Shown: positions 1 to 11,029 of the stretch, piece by piece
How positions within the stretch are numbered: the first letter of the stretch is position 1
Layout: every line of letters begins with the position of its first letter
Assembly: GCF_004359215.1 (NCBI RefSeq)
Contig: NC_090610.1
Location: 13,892,995-13,956,994 of the forward strand
Direction: 5' to 3'
DNA: 64,000 nt
Origin: Bremia lactucae
Lineage: Eukaryota > Oomycota > Peronosporomycetes > Peronosporales > Peronosporaceae
Position numbers and translations under genes: made by a program
The notes under the pieces: model-generated
Told to the model about the DNA's origin: nothing
Databases searched by the model: none
Seen by the model: the letters and a program-made list of their open reading frames with translations, nothing else

Positions 1-43
1 CTGATCGCGGCGCTATTCATCAGCGATACCTTACGCCAAGATA

Positions 44-921
44 ATGAGGCGAGGTCAGTATCTGACGCGTTTACGTGATCAAGTCCGTGGGGCTTCGGTG
101 ACCTCAATGAAAAAAATTCCGATTGTTTTATTGCCAAACGAAACAAGAAGTGAAAACGAAGTCTTATTTGAGAACTGGGTCCATCGGGCCCGCCGCCTCC
201 CCAATATTTGGAATATCAGAGCGTCTGCGGATGTGGCTGATGTTCGTTTGGAACGAAAGCTTCGCTTCGTTTTCGCCAACCTTAAGGCCAAAGGCCACAT
301 ACGTTCGGCATTTATGCCACAGAACGAAGAAAGGTCTAGCCGATATTCCAGTGCTTCGGTTGACCGAGCAACCCTTGCTCGAAGCCGCACTGAGACTTTA
401 GATCCACCTTATCCCACTTCTAGTGGTGGAAAAGCGTCGTTTGACGCGAGTTGACCCTGAGCTTGGCGCTCAAAAACGTCAACGGCGTACGGGCAATCTT
501 GCCGAAGAGGTACTTCAAGCTCCTAAGAGTTTTCGGAAGAGGGGTATCAGACACTTCACCCGGCATAGTTATTGGCCCTTACGACGACGTCGCTAAAGAA
601 GTTTCGTCACGTGAAACTGAAGGTTCCCTCGTGCATCAAGCAGCGCGGGAGGGGGCCGACATCTCGACGGAAGCATTTGATGCTTTAAAGCACGAGGTAC
701 AACTTCTTCGTGAGAGCCTTTCTCGGGTCGAGAGCTCTTTTGAGGCGGTTCAGAACCGTCTCTCGATGCTGGAGCGTCAGCAACCTTGTTTAGAGGCCCA
801 GCTGGACATCCTGGTTAGGATGCAGCAATCTGTAGCACCGCCGCCTGTCTCGGCGCAAGCGCCTTTAAGTGCACGTCCTTGCTGTACCTTCACCATCAAA
901 TGTATCCGGCACAGCCGCTAA
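44..921 (+). pseudogene. Antisense accessory ORF of a Gypsy element, broken
   Basis: Two overlapping open frames (44-454 and 451-921) look like one protein split by a frameshift; the upstream part lies outside the window. It has no known enzymatic motif. The first part carries a stretch around residue 25 (IPIVLL.PNET, then a Glu-rich segment) resembling the family A antisense ORF (IPVMLRSNET). The second part has a predicted coiled coil (about residues 70-115, heptad Leu/Val) and a Pro/Ser-rich end (APPPVSAQAP). It lies directly beside minus-strand pol (936-3441) and is antisense to it, which is where family A carries its accessory ORF. It could instead be the gag N-terminus of a separate plus-strand element. 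Confidence 0.45.
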
Positions 922-935
922 GTGAGCCATTTTGC

Positions 936-1256
936 TCAATCGCTCAACAAAATCACTATGCCAGAGGTACCAGCCAACAAAATCCATACTAATGGACTCC
1001 AACACCCTATGGGTACAGGCAGACATGCCAGTGGCGCAGCAGCATGCGCCGAGAGTTTGACCCGTTGGCAAGTTTCGCATGTGCGAACATATGTGCTGAC
1101 CCATTTATAAAGTTTGGGCCACCAATAAATCTGGCTTACAGAGCCGTAGGTCAATTCTCTACCGGGATGGCCACTAAGGATAGTATCGTGTGTCTCAAAG
1201 AGGATTCGGTACTTCAAATCCTCATTATGAGGAACAACGACGCGCGGAGGATCCAC
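936..1256 (-). pseudogene. Gypsy integrase zinc-binding domain remnant
   Basis: Contains the H2C2 zinc-finger region of a Ty3/Gypsy integrase (HPGRE, YWWPKLYKWV, CETCQRVK), which binds the element's cDNA ends before strand transfer. The catalytic D,D-35-E core is missing; the frame is cut off close to 936, where the plus-strand accessory ORF ends. It is the 3' end of a minus-strand pol whose RNase H and RT lie at 1293-3028. Confidence 0.75.
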
Positions 1257-1292
1257 AGCGTCCGCAATAAAGCAACAGGTCGTTATCGATTT

Positions 1293-1822
1293 CTATCGAT
1301 ATCGATAGAAATCGATTTGTAACCTTGCACGCAAACGTGCCGACAATTCAAAACCCGATTCAGTGCTCTTTAGAGCTCGTAGCAGAGCGACACACTGTTC
1401 ATCCTTGGCGTAAACAGAACGGATTAATTCAGTAAGAGGCGACATAATCCGGCCTGCGTGATAACGCATCGGCCAAAGCATTCTGCTTGCCAGGCTTATA
1501 CTTCACCTCGAAGTTGTAATAGGTGAAAAAGGATAGTTATCGGGCCATTCTCTGCGAGAGATGGGGCGACTTAGTCGCAGTGCGTAATGACGCGTGATTT
1601 GTATATATCACAAACGGCTTAGAGCCGAGCAGATGATCTCTGAATTTGACGGGAGCATACTCCATGGCAAGTAACTCTTTGTCATGAACTTGGTAGTTCT
1701 TTGCCGCAGCTTTAAGCTGTCTAGATTCGAACGCAATAACAGGTTCACGCCCATCAGCATCTGTTTGTAACTGAGCCCTGCCAATGGCGAAATCTGATGA
1801 GTCACAGACGACACTGAAAGGT
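1293..1822 (-). pseudogene. Gypsy RNase H remnant
   Basis: Minus-strand translation in mixed frames recovers the usual Gypsy RNase H sequence: a VVCDSSDFAIG-like start, the VHDKELLAMEYA motif, then LRTATKSPHLSQRMAR and KPGKQNALADALSRRP. Several frameshifts and stops break it. This domain degrades RNA in the RNA:DNA hybrid during reverse transcription. The same element's RT lies to the right. Confidence 0.75.
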
Positions 1823-1859
1823 CAATTTGGATTCGGCAATGCCAGAATCAGGGCATGGA

Positions 1860-3028
1860 TAAAATACGAATTTTAACTGCTTGAAAAGCATTATGTTCTG
1901 TGCTAGTCTAGCACCATTCTATATCCAATTTAAGAAAATTAGATAATGGCCTAGCCATATCAGCGTAATTTTCGCTATAGTTGTGTAAATTATTGGCGAG
2001 ACCCAACAACTCACGCAAATCCTTTTGGTTTTAGGAACCGGCCAATTTACTATGGCTTTTACCTTAGCGGGACCCGCTTTAAGGCCTCGCTTCCTAATGA
2101 AGCATCATAAAAAAACAATTTCTCGCCAAAAATGCATCTAGATGCATTGGCATACAATTTATTTGTGCGCATACACTCGAGCCTGCTTGCAAATGGTCTA
2201 GATGGTTTTCCATATCTGACCGACCCTGCTCCGCACGGCTATGGACGAAGATGGCATCAAAAAGTCTGTGCATAACCTCGATGAGGGCGGAACAGTTGCG
2301 TCACTAGACAATTAAATGTTGCCGGGGCGTCACCAGACAATTAAACGTTGCCGAAGCGTTAGAAAGCCCTTGTGGCATAACCAACCACTCCCATAGCATA
2401 CCGCTTGGAGTGCTAACTGTTGTAAGCGGGATAGCTCGCATGAGCAGTTGGTCATAACCATCGACTAAGTCAACTGCACTGTACATTGTACATCCCACCA
2501 TATTTTTCTGAAAAATATACTTTCTAGGAATGGGAATTTGTGCTGGTATAGTGGCAGCATTAAGCTTTTTAGAAGCATGTATAATGCACAATTTACCGTT
2601 TTGCTTTTTAACACAAAACGTCGGTGTCGAATCGAAACTTTGCTTTCTCGTACCATCCAGCCTCGTGCTTAGCACGGAAGAAACCGTCAATGACGTCAAC
2701 TGTTCCCTTGGTAAAGGCAACTATCGTGTGACACAAATATTTGGTTCCCGGAACCAAGTCAATTTCATGACGGACATTTCTATCTGCAGGTAAAACAGAT
2801 GGTGGATTGGTACATACCACATCTTGGAATTCATGTGTCAAGGAATAAATGGATCCGTAGGATCTTAAAGGATCGATGACCCACTCCGCGCACTAAGTGC
2901 AGCTTTTGTGTCATCCAGGATAGCTTCGTCCAGAAGTGACATGAGTTTAACTCAATCGTTGGTCGAATAACCACCATCTCGGATAAGTCGTCAGCCTTTA
3001 AAGCTCGGCCGCACTCATCAATAGACAT
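1860..3028 (-). pseudogene. Gypsy reverse transcriptase remnant
   Basis: Fragments at 2608-2841 (LPADRNVRHEIDLVPGTKY) and 2304-2720 (TPTFCVKK, AATIPAQIPIPRK, then VDGYDQLLM and TPSGMLWEWLVMPQGL) cover the RT fingers and palm. The catalytic YxDD segment is not readable: the frame breaks at about 2300, and 1860-2300 keeps only scraps of the thumb. 2831-3028 is the linker before RT. It resembles the family B RT at 13890 more than family A. Confidence 0.75.
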
Positions 3029-3039
3029 TTCGTCTAGCT

Positions 3040-3441
3040 CTAAAGAGCATGTAACGAGGGGATTGCCGCAAGGCTAATTTCTCCCGTAATGTTACCGGTT
3101 ACACCATTTACAAGCGTATGTAATTGCTCACTCGTATCACTTCGTGAGATTATAAACGCTACGCGTTTTCCTTGTCTTGAAGTAGAGACAATACGCCTCT
3201 TAGAGGCCGGAACATTCACGTTCCCGAATGTTCCAGCCTGTATTGGTTGTATATCAGAGATGGTGTCTAATTCGACATCCGACAAGGAGTTAGGTAACTC
3301 AATTTCCTTGTCCAGCGACCATTTACGTATCGCTAAACTCTTTTCAAAGGGGGAACTCGCTCGAGCAAGAATAATTAAGCTCTTGCTCATCACGCATTGA
3401 CCATAAGATAGAAAATGCGAAGAATACCAATGTTGATTCAA
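3040..3441 (-). pseudogene. Gypsy protease-RT linker, poorly conserved
   Basis: An open minus-strand frame of 133 codons upstream of the RT remnant, with no protease DSG motif. Its position fits the linker between protease and RT. It ends at a strand switch near 3441, beyond which the sequence codes on the plus strand. Confidence 0.4.
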
Positions 3442-4540
3442 TCAACATTGAAGTGGACAAACTCAGTACCAGCGATAAGGCTATTGATGAGTTAGGTAAA
3501 GATGCTGAAAGACTCAGCATCGAAAACAATATTATTAGTGAGAATAATAATGGTGTCACTAATAAGGTGAATGACATCGCCGCAATGGGCACCATTCGCA
3601 CTGAAGACAAAACCGAGTCAGCAGGTGAATTCCTTCTGGCTGGTCCGTTTCGTACAAGATTCCATCGCGATGCGGTGGACCGACAGAAACGTAATTCTGA
3701 TAAAAAGAAAGAGCAAATGTTCTTTCATTAAATGTTAGTGATCTAGTCCTACTATCTACGGTAAACCTACCAAAACATGTAGTGACGAATGTGAGCAGTA
3801 ATAATTAATGCCCAAGTATATCGGCCCGTTTCGTGTACTGCACCGCCAAGCCAATGCGTACACGACAGAGCTGCCTCGTAGGATGCGTACACATCCTACT
3901 TTTTATGTTGGGCGTCTCCGCCTGTACCATCAGATCGAGAATTCTTCCGATTCCGGATCACACCGGAACGGTCTAAGGCGTCTGTCAACGCCTGATGGTC
4001 CCGATCTAAAGCATGATAGTCTCGGGACGAAGTCTGGTTCTCACGAACTAGACGATCTACAACATCCTCAAAGGATGAGATCTCTTGACGAGCTGTCACA
4101 AGCTCGTTTTGAAGGGACTAGTGCATCCTTTCGTTCGCCAGTTGATCAGTCGCAACCTGCGCACAATGTTTCAACTGGTCACGAAAAATATTACGACCGT
4201 CACCGCGAGTTAGCGGTGACGGGACCGCTCGTGATCAATGTCCTCCCTTAAATATGAAAGGGTGTTACCAGAACCTAATGTTGATTCGGGTTCGTCGAAC
4301 GAGGTGAACCCGATTTTTCCTCCATTGACGGATTCGAGTGGTGAAAAGCGCTTTCTTGTTGAACGCTTCTCGAACCACCATGAGGCGAAAGGGGTTCGAA
4401 CCAGTTGCCAACTAGTGCTCACTTGACCTTTACATTAGGTTATGAGCCCAAGACCCGCAGACTATCGCGTCTCTTGGCGAGAAATCCACCCGCGCACGAT
4501 AGTTGGCAACCTCGTAAAAGGATTGGAGGTTCTTAATCCC
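3410..4540 (+). pseudogene. Gypsy integrase C-terminal domain plus chromodomain, family B
   Basis: Plus-strand frames at 3453-3731 (RFHRDAVDRQKRNSDKK), the short piece LVLLSTVNLPKHVV (about 3740-3780) and 3808-4251 (MPKYIGPFRVLHRQ, RRMRTHPTFYVGRL) form the GPY/F-type integrase C-terminus. At 4320-4540 a chromodomain start follows (KRFLVERFSNHHEAKGVR, later a SAHDSW-like segment). Chromodomains of chromoviruses direct integration to marked chromatin. Frameshifts lie at about 3731, 4251 and 4426. Gag, RT and the integrase core are missing from this copy; the antisense ORF and 3' LTR-B follow. Confidence 0.75.
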
Positions 4541-4556
4541 TACGCGCATCTCACAA

Positions 4557-5618
4557 GAGATGAACGTCCTCCAATCAGGATATTTAAGGAAGTATGCTTT
4601 TTAGACGCATGACCTGCGCCCTTATAACAGCATGGACATGAGTCCCCCACGAGAGGCAAGGTATCCCTGCCTTTATAGAATACGGTACAGCTTGTGGCGT
4701 GCACCGACTACGGTCCAAGGAATGGGCGTTTACGAAAAGTATCCAGTGTAGCAAGCCCGACCTCGCGCCTATGCTTTGCACATTCTGTCCAAATGCGTCC
4801 CAAGCTTGGAACAAAGGAGTGACATCTTACAAGTGAGCCACCGATGGCGAAAAAAGCATCGATGAAGAATTCCGTTTCGTCCTCATCAGGCTTATGAAGC
4901 CTGGATGAGTCGAATAACGGATTATAGTACCGATCATTGGTCTTACCAGACCAACGCGTTAGGTTGCCCTTAGAGGCCAACCAAGGATTCTTTTCAAGAG
5001 CAAATGCAAAACATTGCGGTGCGTCTCCCGTTGGCTCATGTTAAAGTTAACGCTAACATGGCTCTCGGAGCGATCCTTAGAACTACTCCGTTCCTTGTGA
5101 TGCATACTAGCACCACCAGTAGTATGCTTATCGAAGTGATCTCGAAGATCACTTCGTTCCTCTTGATGCATTCTGACATCGCCACAGCGGTAGTCGTCCA
5201 TGGAGTAGTCACAAGATGGCTCCGCACCCAAAAGGGTCCAACGAAGCGTCAAACAACTCCGTCATTACCTCTTTGGTTGTCACGTGAGAACCCGAAGGTT
5301 TCATGGACCTGGCCTCAGTTGACTGGAAGGGCTTAACAGTTTTTTCACCGAGTCCGGCGATGGCGCCGACTCGGCTGAGTCACCTACCACGGGGGTAGCA
5401 GGTGACTTGTCACCTGCAAAGGGAGTAGCAAGTGACTTATACCAGTCACCTCCAATTGGAGTAGGAGGTGACTTCTTCCTCGCAGTAGACGCATGAGCGT
5501 CTAATGAAACATTTGCATTACTAACAGATGCACTGATTCGTGCAGCTGTCAGCTTTGCGGCCTCACGGGCGACGCGCACGTGATAGATACCATGCGCAAA
5601 CGAATTGATTATAAACAA
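4557..5618 (-). pseudogene. Antisense accessory ORF of family B, repetitive and Cys/His containing
   Basis: Between the plus-strand chromodomain and the 3' LTR-B, the minus strand carries long frames (5301-5618, 4959-5252, 4708-4980 continuing to about 4557 through one stop). Near the N-terminus are imperfect repeats of SPxTPxxGD type, then three imperfect charged repeats (MHxxERS...D). A more globular part follows (TEFFIDAFF, FVPSLGRIWTECAKHRR) and then a Cys-rich piece (CPCCYKGAGHA) that may be a degraded zinc knuckle. Function unknown; the layout is reminiscent of a gag-like protein, but this is inference. The frames differ, so it is no longer intact. Confidence 0.45.
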
Positions 5619-5739
5619 AAATCAATATTGAAATACAATTGGAGTTTTTAAATAAAAAACCAATAATGCAAAATTTACAGGGAAATAGATAATAGTATTT
5701 TTCTGTCACTCCACATCAGTCACTATTGTAACTTTTAGC

Positions 5740-5752
5740 TAGAAGGGTGATG
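5740..5752 (+). other. Polypurine tract before 3' LTR-B
   Basis: The purine-rich stretch AGAAGGGTGA lies immediately before the LTR-B start and fits the plus-strand primer site of an LTR retrotransposon. Confidence 0.5.
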
Positions 5753-6258
5753 TGTTGGAGTGTCCCGTTAGATAAATATTATGTCCAGTAAGAGGAATAA
5801 ACCACATTATATCCTACGAGAGAAAATAACTAAAGAAGTACATATTATTATCTTTATTAATTTTGACTTAATAGTTCGCATATAACCAAATTTGGTACTA
5901 TTGACGCAATAAGGCTTAGTTCAATCGATTGGTTGATTTAAGTTTGAAATCAACCCCGCAAATCGTCATAAGACACAATTGTGCGGTGCGTAAGTAGGCG
6001 CCAATATTTTTGTTACTAATATAATTAAGTCAGTAGTAGATAGAAGATCGCTACGTAGGAACTTAATATATTCAAGCAGTTTTACTTTTGCCCTATTCTA
6101 AAGCTTTGGAATGTAGTTTTAGTAGTTAGGACTACTTAGCTACTTAGAACCTTACCTGCACGTCGGGTTCGTAAATAAGTCAAGGCGCCCAACCTTCACT
6201 GGAATCAGTTTAGATTGCTAGTACTATTATCAGTTCTAGCAAAGGGGGCCCCGCTATA
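5753..6258 (+). repeat. LTR-B, 3' LTR
   Basis: About 506 bp. It starts TGTTGGAGTGTCCCGTTA, a decayed form of the TGTAACGGGGTGTCCCGTTA start seen elsewhere, and ends at GGGGCCCCGCTATA. It shares the internal landmarks of LTR-B copies: GGTTGATTT/AAATCAACC hairpin, CACAATTGTGCGGTGCG, and a CCTTCACTGGAATCAG-like hairpin near the 3' end. Confidence 0.7.
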
Positions 6259-6267
6259 CCCAACCTA

Positions 6268-6546
6268 ATGTGTTCTGCCCACGTTTTTATATTATTCACT
6301 CTATTTAACGAACATCTTGTGATCACTGCAATTCGAATAGAAGAGTTGGAAAGCAGGCATGGAATTGACATTTTCACTTTCATATTGCTTGAGAACGCAG
6401 CGTTAAAAGGCACAACATTACGTACCAATGTTTTCAAGCATGTCAGGCATGGTCAGCTGACCAAGAAGATTCCAACCGATTCAAATACTAAGCGGATGCG
6501 AATCACCGGCGTCGCGGAATACCGAAGTCAACAGGCCAAAGGCTAG
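6268..6546 (+). other. Unrecognised open frame next to LTR-B
   Basis: A 92-codon open frame with a hydrophobic start and basic end. I recognise no family and there is no supporting context. It is more likely chance or a degraded element than a gene. The stretch 6547-7002 holds nothing I can identify. Confidence 0.15.
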
Positions 6547-7002
6547 CGCATTTATTGCGTCAGTAGAGCTTGACTACGTGCATAGGAAGCCGTCTTTTCT
6601 GTAGAGTTTGAAAAACATTGTTGCCGACTTTAATAATTAAGCTGTAAAGTTAATACCGATGCACACAGCCTTTTCTGTCGCCACAACCTCGATTTTTGTT
6701 GTCATTGATTAAAAATTACATAATGACAATTATAAATATTTATCTCGGTTTGAGTCATCCACTGCATCGCGAATTATTCTTAAGAAATGCCCCCTCTTTG
6801 GTATCGTCACAAGAGGAATTATGCTTGAAAGCCGACACATACTAAACACTAAGAAGGTGTGGCATGCTTACACTCTTGGTAGGTACAAAAAACAAGGGCA
6901 CTAGGATTTGACAAACGTCAACACGGGGTCATACCAGTAACACTACTTCATCAATACAAAGGTTGACTATAGGGTGTGTACAGTCGCCCTGATGTAATTT
7001 AG

Positions 7003-7074
7003 GGTCCTTGCCGGAGATCGAATCCGGGACCTCTCGCACCCTAAGCGAGAATCATACTACTAGATCACAAGGCC
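7003..7074 (-). tRNA. tRNA-Pro(AGG), probably decaying
   Basis: A 72-nt cloverleaf on the minus strand. The acceptor stem is GGCCTTG with CAAGGAC (one mismatch, position 2 with 71). The anticodon stem CTCGC/GCGAG encloses the loop TTAGGGT (anticodon AGG, proline), and the T arm CCGGA-TTCGATC-TCCGG pairs perfectly. Three departures from the eukaryotic tRNA-Pro consensus are notable: A instead of G at position 10, an A at a conserved D-loop G (18/19), and A71. These hit the internal A box and the D-loop/T-loop contact, so it may be a pseudogene. There is no intron. Confidence 0.75.
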
Positions 7075-7789
7075 GACAAACCGGACACAGCCATATTTAT
7101 TTATCATCGCACAAACAGGCGATCTTATAATGTCGCAGCTTATGCCGCTTGTCGATTTGATAACACCCTTTAATTTTGTTGAAGACTATTTCGCTATTAA
7201 ACAAAGATATAACGCACATATTGAGAAGCCTTTTTTATGCATGTCTTTGAGCTTCAATATCTTAAAAGGTCCGCATAAAGGCTTCTCAAAAATGTAGTCC
7301 AGTTTTCAACCAAGGGCAACCTATTTCACTACTCTCATCAATGCAGAAGTAGAGAATTGAAGTAGGGCCTATGGCTATACCGATTTTCTACTACAATTTG
7401 AGGGGTTTGGCAACACCAAAAAGAGATGTGTAGCCATACCAGTTCCCACGAAATATTGTCAGGATGATTGCCTTCCTTTATTACAAATGACTACGCCACG
7501 CGGCAATACCCTAGTCTAGACGACTCACCTTACACCGCAGTGAGACCCCCGTTATTTTGTATTTCCTTATACTCTGATCTGTTTAAAAGTGCGTCAGCCT
7601 AGACATTCAACATATGCGGCTATCTAAATTATACGTTGCAGTCAAAGCTGTTTTAATTTCATGTAAGAAGCAAGAAGTTGGCAGCCCGCTATCTGTTTTC
7701 CCATTTATTACATAAAACTCAACTATGTGTAAAGCTGTCAGCCACCACGCTATTCTTAGCGAGATGAGCGGCGAAGTAGTCGGCACAGC

Positions 7790-8840
7790 CGTCTGACTCG
7801 GCAATTAGACGATGTGCAGCACATTCACTTCGCAGGGGTCCGGATATGACTTAAGCGATCCATCGTTAAACATTCTGTTTGTACGCAGTTTGCGTGGAAC
7901 GCTTAACGGCCCTTATTGGCCACAACCGTATATGGTCCGATGAACCGTGGACGCAATCTGGCTGTAAAGACCGCAGAAACTACATTCGTAGGTAGATTTT
8001 TAGCATTAAGTGACACTCAGTCACCGACCGTATAAGAATTAATACAGCTTCTGCCTTTGGCACCCCCTTGTTCTTTTTAGTCATCGTGGCTATCAGTCGT
8101 TATGTCACGCACATGTAGGAAGACAATCATTCGCGTCCCAAGAAACATGCAAGCCCATTTTTTAATAAAGAAAGAGCTGAAGTCAGGAAGCCGAAAGGGA
8201 ACGTTTCCCCCACCAAGCTCTGAACTACGTAGTGGTAGCATTAAGGGATTATAGTGTGTGTAAGACCGTTCACATAAAACGGAGTATAGCCCGCGGAGGC
8301 ATGTACAGCGTTGTTCAACGCGAACTCTGCAACAGAGAGCATCCTGCTCCAGCACTTTGGCTTACCAGCACACACACTGCGGAGGACATCTTCAACGACG
8401 TTCAGTCTGTCCATCTATCTCCGGATGATTTGCTGTGGACATGTCCAATCTAGCGCCTAGCACCCGGAATATCGATTTTGATAACGTACCCAAGAAACGA
8501 GGGTCTCTGTCAGAGACAATTGTCACTGGCAAACCGTGTTGTCGAAAGACGCGATCAATAAATAACTAAATTCAAACTTCGACATCAATGGTATACGGCT
8601 CTGCTGCTAATGAGCTATCTGCTCAATCGGTCATCAAAGACCACTATGCCCATGTTTTATTTCGAATATTTCCATACTAATGGATTCCTAACTCTCCTTG
8701 GGTAGGCGAAAACTGGCAAGTGGCGCAGTTGCATGGCCTAGGACTTAATCGGTTGGCACGTATCGCACGTGCGCACATAGGTACTGACCCATTAATAGTT
8801 GGGCCTCCAATAACTCTGACTCACTGAACAGTAGATTCTC
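7790..8840 (-). pseudogene. Gypsy integrase core and C-terminus remnant
   Basis: Reading the minus strand in several frames gives the integrase core: HGLPVTIVSDRDPRFL (second catalytic Asp region), then HPEIDGQTER (around the catalytic Glu), then FALNNAVHASAGYTPFYVNGL. The C-terminal module with SLNAKNLPTNVVSA, RPRFIGPYTVV and PRKLRTNRMF follows to about 7800. 8580-8840 matches the zinc-finger/core junction at 922-1140. No 5' neighbour of this element is visible to the right. Confidence 0.75.
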
Positions 8841-9976
8841 TATGAGGCACATGGTAGTACTTTCAGCTGTCAACTAGGTCGAGAAGTCAGAGACGCCCTT
8901 GAAGTATCAGCTCTAATGATTATTTCTAGACTTCTAGGCTAATGCACCATAAATTTTGCAGGTGGTGGACGAGCCACATTGACCTTTCGGCTCATATGAA
9001 GTGTAGTAGTGAGTACCGCACCATATCCTCCCCGCTATCCGCAGCCGTGTCGAAATGAATTTCGGCTGCATTTTTACTGGTTATCGCTTGCGTAATATTA
9101 TTCAACATAATATCAGAATTCAGAGGCCAAAAAATCCTTATCTTATACATTTCATATAAAGGAATTGTTAATCTCCCCTCAGGTTTGGTACCCCCCCCCA
9201 GTTTTATATGATGGCTAGTTTTATACCAGCATCGTGCTAACGTAGTTTAGTTCCTTTTGGTCACTTTAATGTGCTCATGTTTACAAAGACAGTTCACGAA
9301 GATGTGGAAGTGCAGCAATAGGGCCCACGGAACCAGGAGGACCCACTTCTTAGAATATAATGTTCTTGTGTCATAAATGACCAGTAACCATTGAGAAAAC
9401 AGGACTTAGTTATAAAATAGTTTTCTGTGCCATGAACGAACCGTGAACCGTGAAATCGTCTAATAAGAAATGTTACAAAAAACAAATGCGAACCGGACTG
9501 AATGATTGCAAATTAAGGTCAATGTGCTCGTTTAACACTCCCTCGAGCGCTAACAGATCGCGACCAAGCAGCAAGTGCCTCATGGAATACAACCACGAGT
9601 ATGTCGCCAAGAGGCACGGCTTTTTGACAGCTAGATGTATCTTTTCACCGAACAACTTCCCTCAAAGCAGCACCGATGGCAAACAGCAAACTACCATGTG
9701 GGCCAACCTATAGTCTCGTTGATACGCATCGCGTGTTCCATTATGTGTTTTGAATTGCTGAGTGTTGAAAGGTAACCGTTAAGTCGATGTTCCACTAATA
9801 TGGTACAAATATAACTTTTAGTGTTATGTTCGCGTAGAGCGACTGTGGGAGTTCATTTCAGGATTTATTTCGCGGATGAGATTTGCTAGTAGCGCAGAGG
9901 ATAATTAAACTAATAACTCTCGCTCTTTTGCATCTAATTGTGTGCTCGTGCGTTTACGTATTGATTATTAAAGGTT
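8841..9976. other. No recognisable gene
   Basis: Only short frames occur (for example 9450-9713 + and 9473-9655 -), none resembling a known family. A run of nine C at about 9190 may be a homopolymer artefact. The end (9900-9976) resembles the leader of the gag fragment that follows. Confidence 0.4.
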
Positions 9977-10254
9977 ATGAGTCCAAAGCATGAGGCACAC
10001 GAGGGCAGCGCGCGCGACGGCGCGCATGCGAAAGCAGCACCTGCCACCGGTCACGAAAGGGCCTTTTATGTGATGATTTAAAAGAGAAGAGCAAGCCCGG
10101 CGTTGTTTATGCGGCGGATAACGCGAACAATAGGAGGAGCGACGCGTCAGAATTCCCGGTGCTGATGAGAGAAATCACCGGACGTATGGACAGGCTCGAG
10201 GAGTCGCAGACAAGATTGATGGACGCCAAGGACGAGCATGGGAGATAAGTAGAC
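9977..10254 (+). pseudogene. Gag-like N-terminal fragment
   Basis: An ATG at 9977 opens a frame (MSPKHEAHEGSARDGAHAKA) that shifts once near 10058 and then reads EFPVLMREITGRMDRLEESQTRLMDAKDEHGR, a short coiled coil typical of the beginning of LTR-retrotransposon gag. It stops where the truncated family A1 RT starts (about 10260). Which element it belongs to is unknown. Confidence 0.4.
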
Positions 10255-10293
10255 AACCCCATGACCTCGCCTAGGATCTCAACTTTTTTTGTA

Positions 10294-11000
10294 TCAGCTT
10301 GTTGCTACACGCCTTTCACCTGTGGCTTTACGCACACAAAATGTTGGGCTGCACTGAGGCGATTTGCCCTCACGCACATGTCCCGCCTTGGCTCGCTTGT
10401 CGAAGAACTCATCGATATAATTGACTTGTTCTTTCGGCAACCGCCATTGCCTGGTCACACAATACTTGGTGCCAGGTTCGAGGCCTATCTCGTGCCCGAA
10501 GCCCCTATCTGCTAGTAGGCGGCTCGGCACTTCTTCTGGGAACACATCGCGATGTTTCCATAGAACCTCAAAGAACGGACTGTCTCTCAAGGCATTCCAG
10601 CCTTGAGCAGCGAGCCGTTTCTTTTTGTCCGCTTCTAGGCGCTCTCGTCCATTGTGGACGACGAGCAGCAGTCCACCAAGTTATCTTTTGTAACTGGTGT
10701 GGCTATTTGGTGGATCTTTGCTTCCTTAAATTCGGCAAGGAACATATTCTACGACATCTCCGGAAGACTTATGGATCTTTGCTTCCTTAAATTCGGCAAG
10801 GAACATATTCTACGACATCTCCGGAAGACTTACTATCTCCTCGGCAGATTAAAGACTTGCCGGAGCACCTCAACTGAGGATGCCTCCGCAATTTCGTCTT
10901 TGACGGCCTCGAACACCTCGTTCGAAGGCCCGTTCTCTTTATTCGGGACTGATTCAAAGGCCACTCGTTTCCTAGACGTGCCTTTGATCGTCCTAATCTG
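10294..11000 (-). pseudogene. RT N-terminal half and linker (A1)
   Basis: 10294-10590 reads SPFFEVLWKHRDVFPEEV, RGFGHEIGLEPGTKYCVTRQW and FDKRAKAGHVRE, then CSPTFCVRKATGERRVA: the fingers of a Gypsy RT. The catalytic palm is absent because the element is truncated. The linker at 10640-11000 contains a 61-bp tandem duplication (10711-10832) that shifts the frame. Confidence 0.75.
10711..10832. repeat. Exact 61-bp tandem duplication
   Basis: 10711-10771 and 10772-10832 are identical. The unit is not a multiple of three, so it disrupts the protease-RT linker. It is absent from the other family A copies. Confidence 0.85.
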
Positions 11001-11029
11001 TCGGGTACTCGTTCTTTGAGTCACCACGA

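Noticed and set aside
9185..9200. Run of nine C as a functional element
   Set aside because: Homopolymer length is unreliable and nothing around it supports a role.
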